NCBI GenBank assembly: GCA_963706685.1
Contig: CAVPMY010000005.1
Span: 868,001-932,000, forward strand
Direction of reading: 5' to 3'
Length of the DNA stretch: 64,000 nucleotides
Source of the DNA: CADEEN01 sp963706685
GTDB taxonomy: Bacteria; Pseudomonadota; Gammaproteobacteria; Burkholderiales; Burkholderiaceae_C
Part shown: in pieces, positions 34,937 to 44,357 of the stretch
Layout of the letters: each line of letters starts with the position of its first letter
Position numbering within the stretch: the first letter of the stretch is position 1
The notes under the pieces: model-generated
Databases searched by the model: none
The model's input: only the letters and a program-made list of their open reading frames with translations
Told to the model about the DNA's origin: nothing
Translations under genes and position numbers: made by a program

Positions 34937-36345
34937 TTCAGGGTGCCTTTGGCGATGCCACCGACGATCGACTGCAGCTTGGCCAGCGTGCGCTCGACCT
35001 CGTTCGACACACGGCTCGTCGCGTCGTCGTCATCACTGCGGTTGTCGCGCTGAAGCTGCAGCGACTGCTGTTCGACGTACCGCTGCGCAGCCGACACCCA
35101 ACTCGGCGCTTCGGCGGGCGCTGGCGGCGATGCGGCCTGGCCGCGTGTCCCGCGCGGCGCGGCCGACACGCTCTCGAACAGGCTGCTGTTCGCATCCAGG
35201 GCCGCCGCGGCCGGCGCGGCCCGGCTCGGCGATGCCAGCGTGTCGATCAACGCTGGCTGGCAATAGGTGAACCAGCGCTCCTGCCAAGGCACCGGCGACG
35301 GCACTGGTGCATACAGAAAATCGTACATCGACTGCAGCGCCGGGTCGGGACCGGGCGCGCCGAGCGTGTGGTAGAGCACCGGCCCGGGCCGCGTCTGCGC
35401 CAGTGTGTCGGCCAGCAGCCGCAGCCCGGCTTCAGAGTAGTTGCCCGGCGGGCTGCTGAAGACCGCACTCCACGCGCCCACCTGCGTGAGGAAGGCCGCC
35501 AACTCGCCGACGCCGACATAGCGCGCATCGCGACGGTCGCGATTCGACAACGGCGACTCCGCCAGCGCGAGCGCCGGCCGCTGGTCGGCGACGAAACCGT
35601 GGCAGACGAAGTGCACCGCGTCCAGACTGTGCCCCTTCATTGAATCGCGCATCCACTTGAGCCACGGGCTCTGCAGTTCTCCCACCTCGTCGGCCGGCAC
35701 ACCGCCGCGTGGCAACACACCATGCGCTTGTGCGCCTTGCGGGTCGTGCACGGCAACGCGTGGCTCGGGCGCGAAAGCGTTGCGCAATGCGTCGTGGTAC
35801 GCCTCGTCGGGAAAGATGTGGATCGTCGTGCGAGGCCGACGCGAGCCCGCGAGCACGGCAGCGACGACGTCCTGCAGCACCTGCGGCGGGTTCAATCGCG
35901 GCTCCGAAACCGGCTCGCTGCACACCAGAGCCACGTCGAGCATGGCGCGGTTTTCGCGTTGGCGCTCGAGAAAGTCGGGCAGTCTCAGGAGCGGCCGGCC
36001 GAGCGCGGGCACGAGTGCAGCTTCCCAATCCAGGGCGCCGAGAAAGCCGTACGGTTGTACCAGGTGCAGCCACAACGGCAGCCCGGGAGCGAGTCCCAGG
36101 TCGTCGAGCGCAGCGCGCAGCCCGTTGGTCACGTCGGGCGGCAGCGACCGGGTCGGCACCCAATGCGGGTTCAGCCGCGTCGGCAGGCCCAGCTCCGTGC
36201 TGTTGAGCCACCACGCCGAAAGCTCTTGCATGCTGCCGCCGAGGTAGCTGACGAGCTGCAGTTCGGCCGTGATGCCGCGCTCGCGCGGCCGCACGCGCAC
36301 GCGCAGCGTGACCAGGCCGTTCTCGGTGGCGATCTTGACGGCCAT
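34933..36345 (-). CDS. CHAT-like protein lacking the catalytic cysteine
   Basis: 470 residues, same overall plan as its downstream neighbour. His249 in AVHFVCHGFVADQRP is kept. The strand that should end in the catalytic Cys reads WSAVFSSPPGNYSEAGL, with Ser/Pro instead of Cys. The C-terminal third is a low-complexity, charged helical region. It may be a regulatory pseudo-protease or partner of the active CHAT protein. It lies 15 bases after the hydrolase stop and overlaps the next gene by GTGA. Confidence 0.78.
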   Translation of the reverse strand: MAVKIATENGLVTLRVRVRPRERGITAELQLVSYLGGSMQELSAWWLNSTELGLPTRLNPHWVPTRSLPPDVTNGLRAALDDLGLAPGLPLWLHLVQPYGFLGALDWEAALVPALGRPLLRLPDFLERQRENRAMLDVALVCSEPVSEPRLNPPQVLQDVVAAVLAGSRRPRTTIHIFPDEAYHDALRNAFAPEPRVAVHDPQGAQAHGVLPRGGVPADEVGELQSPWLKWMRDSMKGHSLDAVHFVCHGFVADQRPALALAESPLSNRDRRDARYVGVGELAAFLTQVGAWSAVFSSPPGNYSEAGLRLLADTLAQTRPGPVLYHTLGAPGPDPALQSMYDFLYAPVPSPVPWQERWFTYCQPALIDTLASPSRAAPAAAALDANSSLFESVSAAPRGTRGQAASPPAPAEAPSWVSAAQRYVEQQSLQLQRDNRSDDDDATSRVSNEVERTLAKLQSIVGGIAKGTLK

Positions 36346-36360
36346 GTCTGAACGGTCGTT

Positions 36361-37737
36361 TCAGCGCGCCATCAGGCGGTGCAGCGCCCAAGCGGTGGCG
36401 GGGCTCGTGATGTCGCCGTGCGACCCGATCAGACCTTGCGAGCCATCGAGGCCGATCACCGCCTCGCCGACGCCAAAGGCCGGGTAGGCCATGCCGGCTG
36501 CCGGCAGCGGGTCGATCAGGCGCTGGCCGGCGCGGCGCGGGCCATAGCCGCCGAGCGCAGCGAAGTTGCTCGGCGGCTTGCCGGCGGTGGTGTCGGTATC
36601 TGCAGCGATACCGATGTCCTGCTCGCCGAGGTCGCTGTCGCGGCGCAGCGCGAGGTGAAAGGTGTTGTGCAGCGCGAAGTCCTTGCCGCTGTAGGTACTG
36701 AAAATGGGACCCTGCACGCGCTCGAAGGCAGCGCGGTAGCCGCCGGCCTTGCCGCTGCGGGGAATCAGCTCAGCAAAGCACAGGTGAGAAACCGCCGGTT
36801 GCAGTAGCAGCATCGAGTTCAGCGGCCGCTGCAGAGGTGGCGGCGCACAGACGGCGGACAGCATCACCTTGCAACCGTAGCTGTGGCCGACGGCGTGCAC
36901 GCGCGCCGATGCGACGGCCGCCAACAGGTCGCGCATCAGCGCTGCGACGCCGTGCGCGCCGACGACGCCGGCGCGGTCCTTCATCTGGTACACCGAGAAC
37001 AGGCGCAGGGCCTGCCTCGGGTCGAGGAAGCTCAACAAGCCGGCAGTCTGTGGTTCACCCGCGCGGCCAGCGGCCGGCGCCGCATCGCCCCAGTCGTCGA
37101 TCGGTCGCGGTGGCGTTGCCGAGCCGGCATCGGCCTGTTGCATCGCGAGCAGCATGGCGAGCAGCTCGTCGGCGCTCGTGCTGCGTGAGGTGGACGTCTC
37201 GTCGTCGGCCACGGTGCCGAACGCCGGCGCAGCGATGGCAGCCAGTTCACGCGCCTGCGCTTCGTCGAGCCGGGGCATCGCGAGCAGCGCGTAGAGCCGC
37301 TCGACCGCGTTCGTGCCGCCACTGGCCGCCACGCCATCGGCGAGACCCTGTGCCACAGCGCTATCTTCCACCGCCTCGGCGTCCGCGGCAGGGGCCGCGG
37401 CAATCTGCGGCCCACTGTCGAACGACAGCCAGATGCTCGGCCAAACCACGCCGACGAAGACAGGCGCGAACCCCACGCCGCTGCGCGGCAGCGGGTGCGC
37501 CTGGGCGAGCGTCTCGAACGCGCGCAGGAAGCGCGCATACATCGCCGCGGCGTCGTCGAAGTCGTTGTTCCAGCCGTGGGAAAACAAGATCACGTCGCTG
37601 TGCACGCCGCTGCCGAGCTTGTCGAGCAGCAGGGCACGCGTGGCCGGTGAGGTACACGCACCGTGCTTGTCGAAGCGCAGCAGCCATGTCGGCATCTGCA
37701 CGCCTTCGAGCGGGAACGGACCGGTGATCGCGGGCAT
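36361..37737 (-). CDS. Alpha/beta-hydrolase-fold protein heading the CHAT operon
   Basis: 458 residues. An early strand/loop (VILFSHGWNNDFDDAAAMYARFLRAF) gives the oxyanion HGW motif, and the nucleophile elbow is GHSYG with Ser286. Between them is an unusually long insertion (about residues 110-250) rich in Ala/Asp. After the elbow, SMLLLQPAVSHLCF and the His-containing IGSHGDITSP near the C-terminus complete the triad region. Could be a lipase/esterase effector controlled by the CHAT proteins; this is speculation from operon order. Confidence 0.78.
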   Translation of the reverse strand: MPAITGPFPLEGVQMPTWLLRFDKHGACTSPATRALLLDKLGSGVHSDVILFSHGWNNDFDDAAAMYARFLRAFETLAQAHPLPRSGVGFAPVFVGVVWPSIWLSFDSGPQIAAAPAADAEAVEDSAVAQGLADGVAASGGTNAVERLYALLAMPRLDEAQARELAAIAAPAFGTVADDETSTSRSTSADELLAMLLAMQQADAGSATPPRPIDDWGDAAPAAGRAGEPQTAGLLSFLDPRQALRLFSVYQMKDRAGVVGAHGVAALMRDLLAAVASARVHAVGHSYGCKVMLSAVCAPPPLQRPLNSMLLLQPAVSHLCFAELIPRSGKAGGYRAAFERVQGPIFSTYSGKDFALHNTFHLALRRDSDLGEQDIGIAADTDTTAGKPPSNFAALGGYGPRRAGQRLIDPLPAAGMAYPAFGVGEAVIGLDGSQGLIGSHGDITSPATAWALHRLMAR

Positions 37738-37946
37738 GGCAAGGCCTCGAGTCGGATTGTGCGTTCAGCATATGCAGTGCGCGCACTCGCCGCAAGCTGA
37801 TGGACTTGGGGGGTGGTTGCGCAGATCTTGCCAGCTGGAGGCACCAGGAGCGCACGACTAGACGGATCCGGAGCGCGTCGATGCACAGGCTCGGTCGGCA
37901 AATTCAGAGCGGGCCGGCGGCGAGGCGATGAATGACCTCGCCCCCT

Positions 37947-38177
37947 TGGCCGGGAGTGAAGCTCGAGCGTGCGCGATCTTCCCACGCCAACACGTCCTCC
38001 TGCAGCTGCAAGCCTGCCAGTTGACTACTGACCGGTCGTTCGCGCCTGCACTGTGCTTGATCTCCGCTGCCTTTACGGGCTCGCATGACCGCTATCGAGC
38101 AGCGGCAAAGCGACGTGCACAGAGCGATGCCGCAAGACGTGTCCGCGCAGCCGACATTGAAGGTGTCAACTCGATGT
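37947..38177 (+). repeat. ~230-bp direct repeat, right copy, flanking the second CHAT operon
   Basis: Same orientation and order of blocks as 31753-31987, ending GGTGTCAACTCGATG. It lies about 210 bases upstream of the first gene of the CHAT operon, in a 570-base stretch (37738-38310) without other genes. With the left copy it brackets exactly the four-gene operon. Confidence 0.7.
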
Positions 38178-38310
38178 TTTCCAATGTGATGGGCTTGCGC
38201 CGGTACTCACCGGCGATCGCCTGGGCAATCATCGGGTCGATGTCTTTGTCCCCCGCGGAAGAAGTAGCCGGCGTGGAGAACGCCTGTTGATGCCACGATC
38301 GAAGTCTTCG

Positions 38311-39105
38311 TCAGGCTGCCTGTCGGTTGCCCGCAGTCAGGCAATCGTCCGGCAATGGCACGACCGGCGTGAAATCGCGGTGGTGTTGATAGTCCGGCCG
38401 ATTAAACCGGGTCTGTTGGTTGACCACGGGATTCAGGATCAGCGAAAAGATCCGCCGAGGCCAAGGCGACATGTTTGGCGGCGAGCCGTGCACCAGCGTG
38501 TCGCCGAAGATCAAGCCGGTGCCCGCTGTACCGGTGGCCGAGACGATGCCGCCCTCCTCCACCAAGTTCGCCACCGCGTCGTTGGGCACCGTCCACAGCG
38601 GGTAGCTCGTCGTCACCGTGTCCAGACCCGTCGGCGCCGGGCCTTTGCGATGCGAGCCGCGAATGAACCACAGCGGGCCGTTGAACTCGCTCACGTCGTC
38701 CAGAAACACATGCAGGTTCAGCGGCAAGGGATCTGGAATTCCGTCTTCCTGATGGTGCGTTGCGAAGTCGTAATGCCACTGCCAGAGGTCGCCGCCGAAC
38801 GCGGCCTTGACGTTCACCTTCACCTGCATCACGTAGAGCCGCTCGTCGTTCAGGATCTGCGCCGCAGGTTCGAACAGGCGGGGATGCCGCACCAACCGGG
38901 CATAGACCGGGTTGCGCAGATGCAGTCCCATCGAAGTGCGGACTTCGCGCTTGTCCATCTCGCGGATGTTTGCCGGCGTCTCCTCGTCGAACAGCGCTGC
39001 CAGTTGCGCCCGCAGCAATGCCACTTCGGCCGCAGTGAACAGGTTCGGGCGAACCAGAAAACCGTCGCGGCGGAATTGCTCGAGTTCGACTTCGGTGAGG
39101 CGCAT
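38311..39105 (-). CDS. Phytanoyl-CoA dioxygenase (PhyH) family, EctD-like
   Basis: A 264-residue Fe(II)/2-oxoglutarate dioxygenase. The HxD pair is in WQWHYDFATHHQEDGIPDP, the distal His in GDTLVHGSPPN and the oxoglutarate-binding Arg probably in SPWPRRIFSLILNP. Text such as EDGIPDPLPLNLHVFLDDVSEFNGPLWFIRGSH is close in style to ectoine hydroxylase (EctD), but I cannot exclude another small-molecule substrate. Its presence 3-14 kb from an ectoine-catabolism cluster is suggestive. ATG at 39105. Confidence 0.82.
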   Translation of the reverse strand: MRLTEVELEQFRRDGFLVRPNLFTAAEVALLRAQLAALFDEETPANIREMDKREVRTSMGLHLRNPVYARLVRHPRLFEPAAQILNDERLYVMQVKVNVKAAFGGDLWQWHYDFATHHQEDGIPDPLPLNLHVFLDDVSEFNGPLWFIRGSHRKGPAPTGLDTVTTSYPLWTVPNDAVANLVEEGGIVSATGTAGTGLIFGDTLVHGSPPNMSPWPRRIFSLILNPVVNQQTRFNRPDYQHHRDFTPVVPLPDDCLTAGNRQAA

Positions 39106-39915
39106 GGCGGTGACTCCTGCGGCGATTGTTGCACCCCGAGCGGGCCGCGCGCGAAGCCAAGAGCCGCTTTGCGGTCGGTACGCGTGGCCTTCTTGAGCAG
39201 TTGCTCCTGGGCCCGATTGCCGCCATAGACGGTTGGGTAACGGATGGCAGGTCAAACTGTCCGCGACACCGTCCTCATGATCCAACACAAGCTGCTGGGA
39301 ACGGGGTCACCCATCTAAGAACGGTTGCTTCGCAAGGTGCCTTGACGCGACGGGCGGAAAGGCGTCAACTGACAATGACAAGTGATCGAATCGGTGTCCA
39401 TCCTCATCTGCGGAATTAGGAGGGCTGACCTATCGAGAAATCCCGCCCCAGCGCTCCCCCTACAACCGGCATCCGCGTGCCGGCGAACGTCACCATCATG
39501 TGATGTGAGGATGCCGCCGACAGTGGCATCGCGCAATGCCTTGCGACACAACGCAGGGCATTGCTGTTTCTGGGAGGGTCAGCGTGCTCTTGAATGGCTG
39601 CGATCTGCGCCGACGACAGGCTCGACAGATTGGTGAACGTGCGCCTGCCGAGCTTCGAGCCCGTGCGGTAGGACTGTCACAGCGGCGCGGTCTGGGGCGA
39701 ACCGCGGTTCGGAATGGCATAGACATCCATACCTACAGGTTCAGGACACGCAAAAGCAAATATTCAGTGCTTCATATGCCTACAGTCAGCAGCCTGCGGC
39801 CGGGCTCAGCTCGTCGAGCATGGGCCTAGCGAGGTATCGCGTGGTTGCCGGAACCACACGCGCAGTCTTGGTCGACGTCAGCAATCATCAACTCCGGCAT
39901 CAAGCGGAGACTCTC
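39106..39915. other. Intergenic region without a supported gene
   Basis: About 810 bases between the divergent dioxygenase and acetamidase genes. Short frames exist, but none has a ribosome site plus recognisable protein pattern. The AT content is somewhat higher around 39380-39420 and 39720-39780, so promoters for both flanking genes may lie here. Confidence 0.45.
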
Positions 39916-41394
39916 ATGACAACGTGCAATCATTCGTACCACTCGCGCTGCGAGTTCTGCGACCCCAAAGGACGCATGACTGTCGCGGTCAATGACAACG
40001 GCGAGCCGCAGGCCTTGCGACCCGACGCTGACAACCCTTCGCGGCGCGGCATGTTGCGCGGCGCCGTGGCCACCGGCGTGGGCGCACTCGCCAGCGCAGG
40101 TTGGGTGGGCAAGAGCATGGCGCGCGGCGAAGGCGGCAAGTTGGGCCTGCGCAATCACTACTACCTGCCGGCCACCGACAAAACGGTGCACTGGGGCTAC
40201 TTCAGCAAGAGCCTGAAACCTCAGGTCGAAATTGAGTCGGGTGACTTCGTCACCATCGAGACACTGACGCACCATGCTGGCGATGACTTCGAGCGCATGA
40301 TCAAGGGCGACCCCGGCGCTGAGTCGGTGTTCTTCTGGGACAAGTCGCGCAAGGGCGTCAACCGGCGCGGCGCCGGGCCGATGAACGGCAAAGTGGGTGC
40401 AGGCGACGGCCAAGGCGTGCACATCTGCACCGGGCCGGTGTACGTGAATGGCGCTGAAGAGGGCGACATTCTCGAGGTGCGCATCGTCGACGTCACGCCG
40501 CGCCCGTCGGCGAACCCGACGCACGCGGGCAAGAGCTTCGGCAGCAACGCCGCAGCATGGTGGGGCTTTCACTACAACGACCTGATCACCGAGCCGAAGA
40601 AGCGCGAGGTGATCACGATCTACCAGATCGACGCACGCGAAGACAAGAACTGGGCGCAGGCGGTCTACAACTTCCAGTGGACGCCGCAGACCGACCCGAA
40701 CGGCATCGTGCACGCGACGATCGACTACCCGGGCGTTGTCGTGAACCATGCGAGCGTCAAGGAAAACCACGGCATCCTGAAGAACGTGCGCGTTCCGGTG
40801 CGGCCGCACTTCGGTACAGCGGGTGTCGCGCCGAAAGAGGCCGACTTGGTGAACTCGATCCCACCGAGTTATACCGGCGGCAACATCGACAACTGGCGCA
40901 TCGGCAAGGGCGCAACGATGTACTACCCGATTGCGGTGAAGGGCGCGCTGTTCTCGGCCGGCGACCCGCATGCGGCGCAGGGCGACTCGGAGCTGTGCGG
41001 CACGGCGATCGAGTGTTCGCTGACCGGCACGTTCCAGTTCATCCTGCACAAGAAGGTGTCGCTCGCCGGCACGTCGCTCGAAAAACTCGACTACCCGCTA
41101 CTCGAGACGCAAGACGAATGGGTGCTGCACGGCTTCAGCTTCGCCAACTATCTGGCCGAGCTCGGCGCCACGGCACAGAACGATATCTACGGCAAATCCT
41201 CGATCGACCTGGCGCTAAAAGACGCGTTCCGAAAGTCGCGGCGCTTCCTGATGGAGACCAAGAATCTCACCGAGGATGAAGCGATTTCGCTGCTGTCTGT
41301 GGGCGTGGACTTCGGTGTGACGCAAGTCGTGGACGGCAACTGGGGCGTGCACGCCATCATCAAGAAGGCGTTGTTCTCCGGCAGCTCGATGTGA
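39916..41394 (+). CDS. Acetamidase/formamidase family hydrolase with Tat signal
   Basis: 492 residues. A Tat-like segment (SRRGMLRGAVATGVGALASAG) is about 45 residues in, behind a Cys/His-rich leader (CNHSYHSRCEFC). The enzyme body carries the acetamidase/formamidase signature GDPHAAQGDSELCGTAIECS and conserved VHICTGPVYVNGAEEGDILEVRIVDV. It hydrolyses short amides to ammonia and acid; export is unusual for the textbook enzymes but occurs in this subfamily. ATG 39916 was chosen because it precedes the conserved leader. Confidence 0.87.
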   Translation: MTTCNHSYHSRCEFCDPKGRMTVAVNDNGEPQALRPDADNPSRRGMLRGAVATGVGALASAGWVGKSMARGEGGKLGLRNHYYLPATDKTVHWGYFSKSLKPQVEIESGDFVTIETLTHHAGDDFERMIKGDPGAESVFFWDKSRKGVNRRGAGPMNGKVGAGDGQGVHICTGPVYVNGAEEGDILEVRIVDVTPRPSANPTHAGKSFGSNAAAWWGFHYNDLITEPKKREVITIYQIDAREDKNWAQAVYNFQWTPQTDPNGIVHATIDYPGVVVNHASVKENHGILKNVRVPVRPHFGTAGVAPKEADLVNSIPPSYTGGNIDNWRIGKGATMYYPIAVKGALFSAGDPHAAQGDSELCGTAIECSLTGTFQFILHKKVSLAGTSLEKLDYPLLETQDEWVLHGFSFANYLAELGATAQNDIYGKSSIDLALKDAFRKSRRFLMETKNLTEDEAISLLSVGVDFGVTQVVDGNWGVHAIIKKALFSGSSM

Positions 41395-41540
41395 TTGTGC
41401 AGACGAGCCTGTCGTTGTATCGGGGCCATCGCAAGCACTCCGTTCGAGGCCCGCCGACACTTCACGGTGGACGGATTCGGGTAGGCGCGCTTTGCTGGCA
41501 GAGTCACCCTCCATTGCACCGCCTACTGGCCTGGTGAGCG

Positions 41541-41594
41541 CGTGGATGCCACATGACGTGTCCTCGGAGCCGACGTTCAAGGTGTTAATTCGAC
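41541..41594 (+). repeat. Partial third copy of the ~230-bp repeat
   Basis: The end of the repeat seen at 31987 and 38177 recurs here: ATGACGTGTCCTCGGAGCC, then GACGTTCAAGGTGTTAATTCGAC. Only the last ~55 bases are recognisable. It sits in the gene-free stretch 41395-41740 after the acetamidase gene, close to where the frameshift-rich ectoine region begins. Confidence 0.55.
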
Positions 41595-41739
41595 CCCTTC
41601 GGAGCGTTCGGTTCAGGCGGCTCGGGCGTCAGCAATGCTCGCTCTGGGGTAGGACTCGGCCATGAGCGGGTGCTACCGACCGTCTGGTTCGGGCGCGCAG
41701 ATCTGAAGCTCGGCGTTGCTGCGAGGCATCCACGAGTAA

Positions 41740-42034
41740 GCGAATCGCGCGCAGTCAGCCTGGGTCTGAACCTGCTGCGGCTGATTCTGGACGCGCGCTG
41801 ATGGCGCCGCGCACAAGCGCGGTGGAGGCGCAGGCCCGACTGATCGCATCAGTCGGTTCTGTCGCACCGCAGATCGTGGGCCGCGACGTGACGGTGCGGC
41901 ATGGCGCGTTGCTGCTCGCCGCCGCCGTCACCGCTCGCAGCAAGATCGCGCCGCTGGAGTTGCCGGTCGGCATCCTGACGGCGGTCGTCGGCGGCGTCTA
42001 TCTGCTCGTGCTGCTGCGCCGACAGCACCGATAG
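41740..42034 (+). pseudogene. FecCD-type ABC permease C-terminal remnant
   Basis: The last ~60 codons read GSVAPQIVGRDVTVRHGALLLAAAV and LELPVGILTAVVGGVYLLVLLRR, the C-terminal membrane segments of a siderophore/cobalamin permease. Upstream a different frame shows SLGLNLLRLILD, also family-like. The gene is thus 5'-truncated and frameshifted. No other part of the transporter is nearby. Confidence 0.6.
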
Positions 42035-42051
42035 CGCGCGCCGGCGCCGCA

Positions 42052-43073
42052 TCACTTCGCGCTGGCGGCTGCGATGTCGCTGCGGAACTGGTCGAGGATC
42101 TGCTTCGTATTGCCGCCGACCATCTTCACCAGCTTGTCGCCGAGTGGCTCGGCGCGCTTGCGGAACACCTCGCGCTCGGCGTCGGTCAGGCGCACGATCT
42201 TCAGCTTCGGGTTGGCCTTGGTCATCGTCGCCACCGAGCCCTTGTTCTTCTCCTGCGCCTTGGCGATGATGAACTTCTGCAGTTCGTCGCGCACCTCGCC
42301 CAGCATCTTCTTCTGCTCGGCCGGCAGCCCTTGCCAGAAGTCCGCGTTCGCCACCACCGTCGTCGTGTACTCGACGTCGCCGAGGAAGATCAGGTGGTCG
42401 GTGACTTCGTAGAACTTGGCGCTCTCGATGAAGAACGGCGGGTTGACCTGGGCCTGGATGATGTTCATCTGCAGGCCGCTGTAGACCTCGCCCCATGGCA
42501 GCGCGACCGGGTTGGCGCCGTACAGCTTGAACTGCTCGACGAGGATCGGCGAGGTCATGACGCGGAACTTCACGTCACCCAGGTCCTCCGGCTTGCGGAC
42601 GGCCTTCTTCGTCGTCCACACCATCTCGCCTTCCGGGTAGACCGTGAAGAGCTTGAGCCCCTTGCTGGTGAAGTCCTTGGCGAGCGATTCGTAGAGCGCC
42701 TTGCTGTTAGACAGCACCTTGGCCTTGGCCTCGGCCGAGTCGGGCAGCAGGAACGGCAGGCTCAGGATCTGGACCTCGGGCACGAGGGTGCCGAGGTGGC
42801 CCGGGCGAGGCGTTGGAGAACTGGATCGCGCCCGCCGCGGTGAGCTGGGTGAGGTCGTTCTCGTTGCCGAGCTGGCCGTAGGTGTAGACGGTCACCTTGG
42901 TCTTGCCCTTGGTGCGCTGCCTCGACCAGGCGCTTGAACTCCTGCGCGTACAGGGTCTGCACGTCGCCCGGGCCCTCTTCGACGGCGAACTTCCATTCCT
43001 GCGCCTGCGCGGCGGTGGCGGCGGTCAGCCCCAGCGCCAGGCCGGCGATCCAGTGTTTCAGATGAAAAGTCAT
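42052..43073 (-). CDS. dctP: TRAP transporter substrate-binding protein (ectoine-type), frameshifted
   Basis: Periplasmic receptor of a tripartite ATP-independent transporter, about 340 residues with signal peptide (GLALGLTAATAAQA). The protein is spread over three frames. An extra G near 42926 moves EFKRLVE into TVYTYGQLGNENDLTQLTAAGAIQFSNASPG. Another near 42800 moves on to PEVQILSLPFLLPDSAEAKAK to the stop. DctP signatures such as KFRVMTSPILVEQFKLYGANPVALPWGEVYSGLQ are intact. Likely serves the dctQM genes at 50849-52711, as the receptor for ectoine/hydroxyectoine. Confidence 0.85.
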
Positions 43074-43138
43074 GTCGTCTCCTTTGCTTCATGTGTGGTG
43101 GTACGTTCCCAGGCTAGTCCCGGGCCCCGCGGCCGTCG

Positions 43139-43148
43139 ATTGCCCTAG
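43139..43148 (+). promoter_or_regulatory. ATTGCCCTAG motif upstream of the TRAP receptor gene
   Basis: ATTGCCCTAG, 66-75 bases upstream of the receptor's start codon, differs by one base from ATTGTCCTAG within the palindrome at 52791-52814 and resembles a site at 47628-47636. All three precede transcription units of the ectoine cluster, so it is a candidate EnuR operator. Confidence 0.45.
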
Positions 43149-43164
43149 AACACTTTGAGAAGGT

Positions 43165-44345
43165 TCAGCACTTCTTCAGCGCCTGCTCGAGGTCGGCGAT
43201 CAGGTCGTCGGCGTTCTCGATGCCGGCCGAATAGCGGATCAGGCCCTCCGGGATGCCGGCGTCGGCGCGTTCCTTCTCGCTCAGCTCGACATGGCTCGTC
43301 GTGCGCGGCGGGCCGACGAGCGTGCCGACCGAACCCAGGCTGGCCGCCTTGTGGGCGAACTGCAGCGCTCTCCAGCGCCTTGACCACGGCCGGGAAGCCG
43401 CCCTTGAGCGAGAAGCTCAGCATGCCGCCGAAGCCCGTCATCTGCCGCTTCGCGATGGCGTGGTTGCGGTGCGTCTCCAGGCCGGGGTAGAAGACCGCCT
43501 CGACCTTGGCGTGCTGCGCCAGGTACTGCGCGACCTTCATGCCGTTCTCGTTGTGGCGCTGCATGCGCAGTTCCAGCGTCTTCATGCCGCGCAGGATCAT
43601 GTAGGCCGACTGCGGGTGCAGCGTCGCGCCGGTGATCTCGCGGTAGTGGTAGATGGCGTCGATCAGCTGCTTGCTGCCGACGGCCAGCCCGCCCATCACG
43701 TCCGAATGGCCGTTCAGGTATTTGGTGGCGCTGTAGACGACGAGGTCGGCGCCGAGCGCGAGCGGCTTCTGGTTGATCGGCGTGGCGAAGGTGTTGTCGA
43801 CGACGACGACGGCGCCCGCGGCATGCGCCGCCTTGGCCAGCCGCTCGATGTCGACGACCTTCAGCGTCGGGTTCGTCGGCGACTCCAGATAGAGCAGCTT
43901 GCAGCCCTTGCGCACCTCGCGCTCGATGGTGTCGAAGTCGCTCGTGTCGCACAGGCAGACCTCGACCTTCATGCGCGGCAGGAACTCGATGAAGATCTTG
44001 TTCGAGCCGCCGTAGGTGTCCTTGATGGCAACGACGCGGTCGCCCGGGTTCGAGCAGCGTGAACAGGGTGTTGCTGATCGCCGCCATGCCGGTCGAGAAG
44101 CTGGTCGCCGCCTCGCCGCCGTCGAGGATGCGGATCTTTTCTTCGAGCGGCCGCACCGTCGGGTTCGTGTTGCGCGAGTAGATGTGGCCCGGCTTGCGGC
44201 CGAGCGCGACGTCGTTCCACTCCTCCATGTCGTCGTAGCCGAAGGTCACCGAATTGAAGACCGGCAGGCAGATCGCGCCTTCGGCGAACAGCTTGGCTTC
44301 GCCGGCCCAGACGGCGTCGGTGCCGGCGCGGTGGGATTCAGTCAT
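43165..44345 (-). CDS. Cys/Met-metabolism PLP enzyme (cystathionine gamma-synthase/methionine gamma-lyase family), frameshifted
   Basis: About 393 residues. The PLP lysine is in VVYSATKYLNGHSDVMGG, with the family segments YSRNTNPTVRPLEEKIRILDGGEAATSFSTGMAAI and VVDNTFATPINQKPLALGADL. Extra bases near 44046 (CCCGGGCGAC) and 43368 break the frame. The true C-terminus in the restored frame is LEQALKKC with the stop at 43165-43167. It follows doeB by 12 bases in the same operon. It may supply or remove a sulfur amino acid, or use a C4 substrate from ectoine breakdown; the substrate is not decidable. Confidence 0.82.
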
Positions 44346-44357
44346 GGGAGTTTCCTT

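Noticed and set aside
39536..39829. A ~97-codon plus-strand frame upstream of the acetamidase gene.
   Set aside because: No ribosome site, no recognisable pattern, and composition typical of non-coding DNA in this window.
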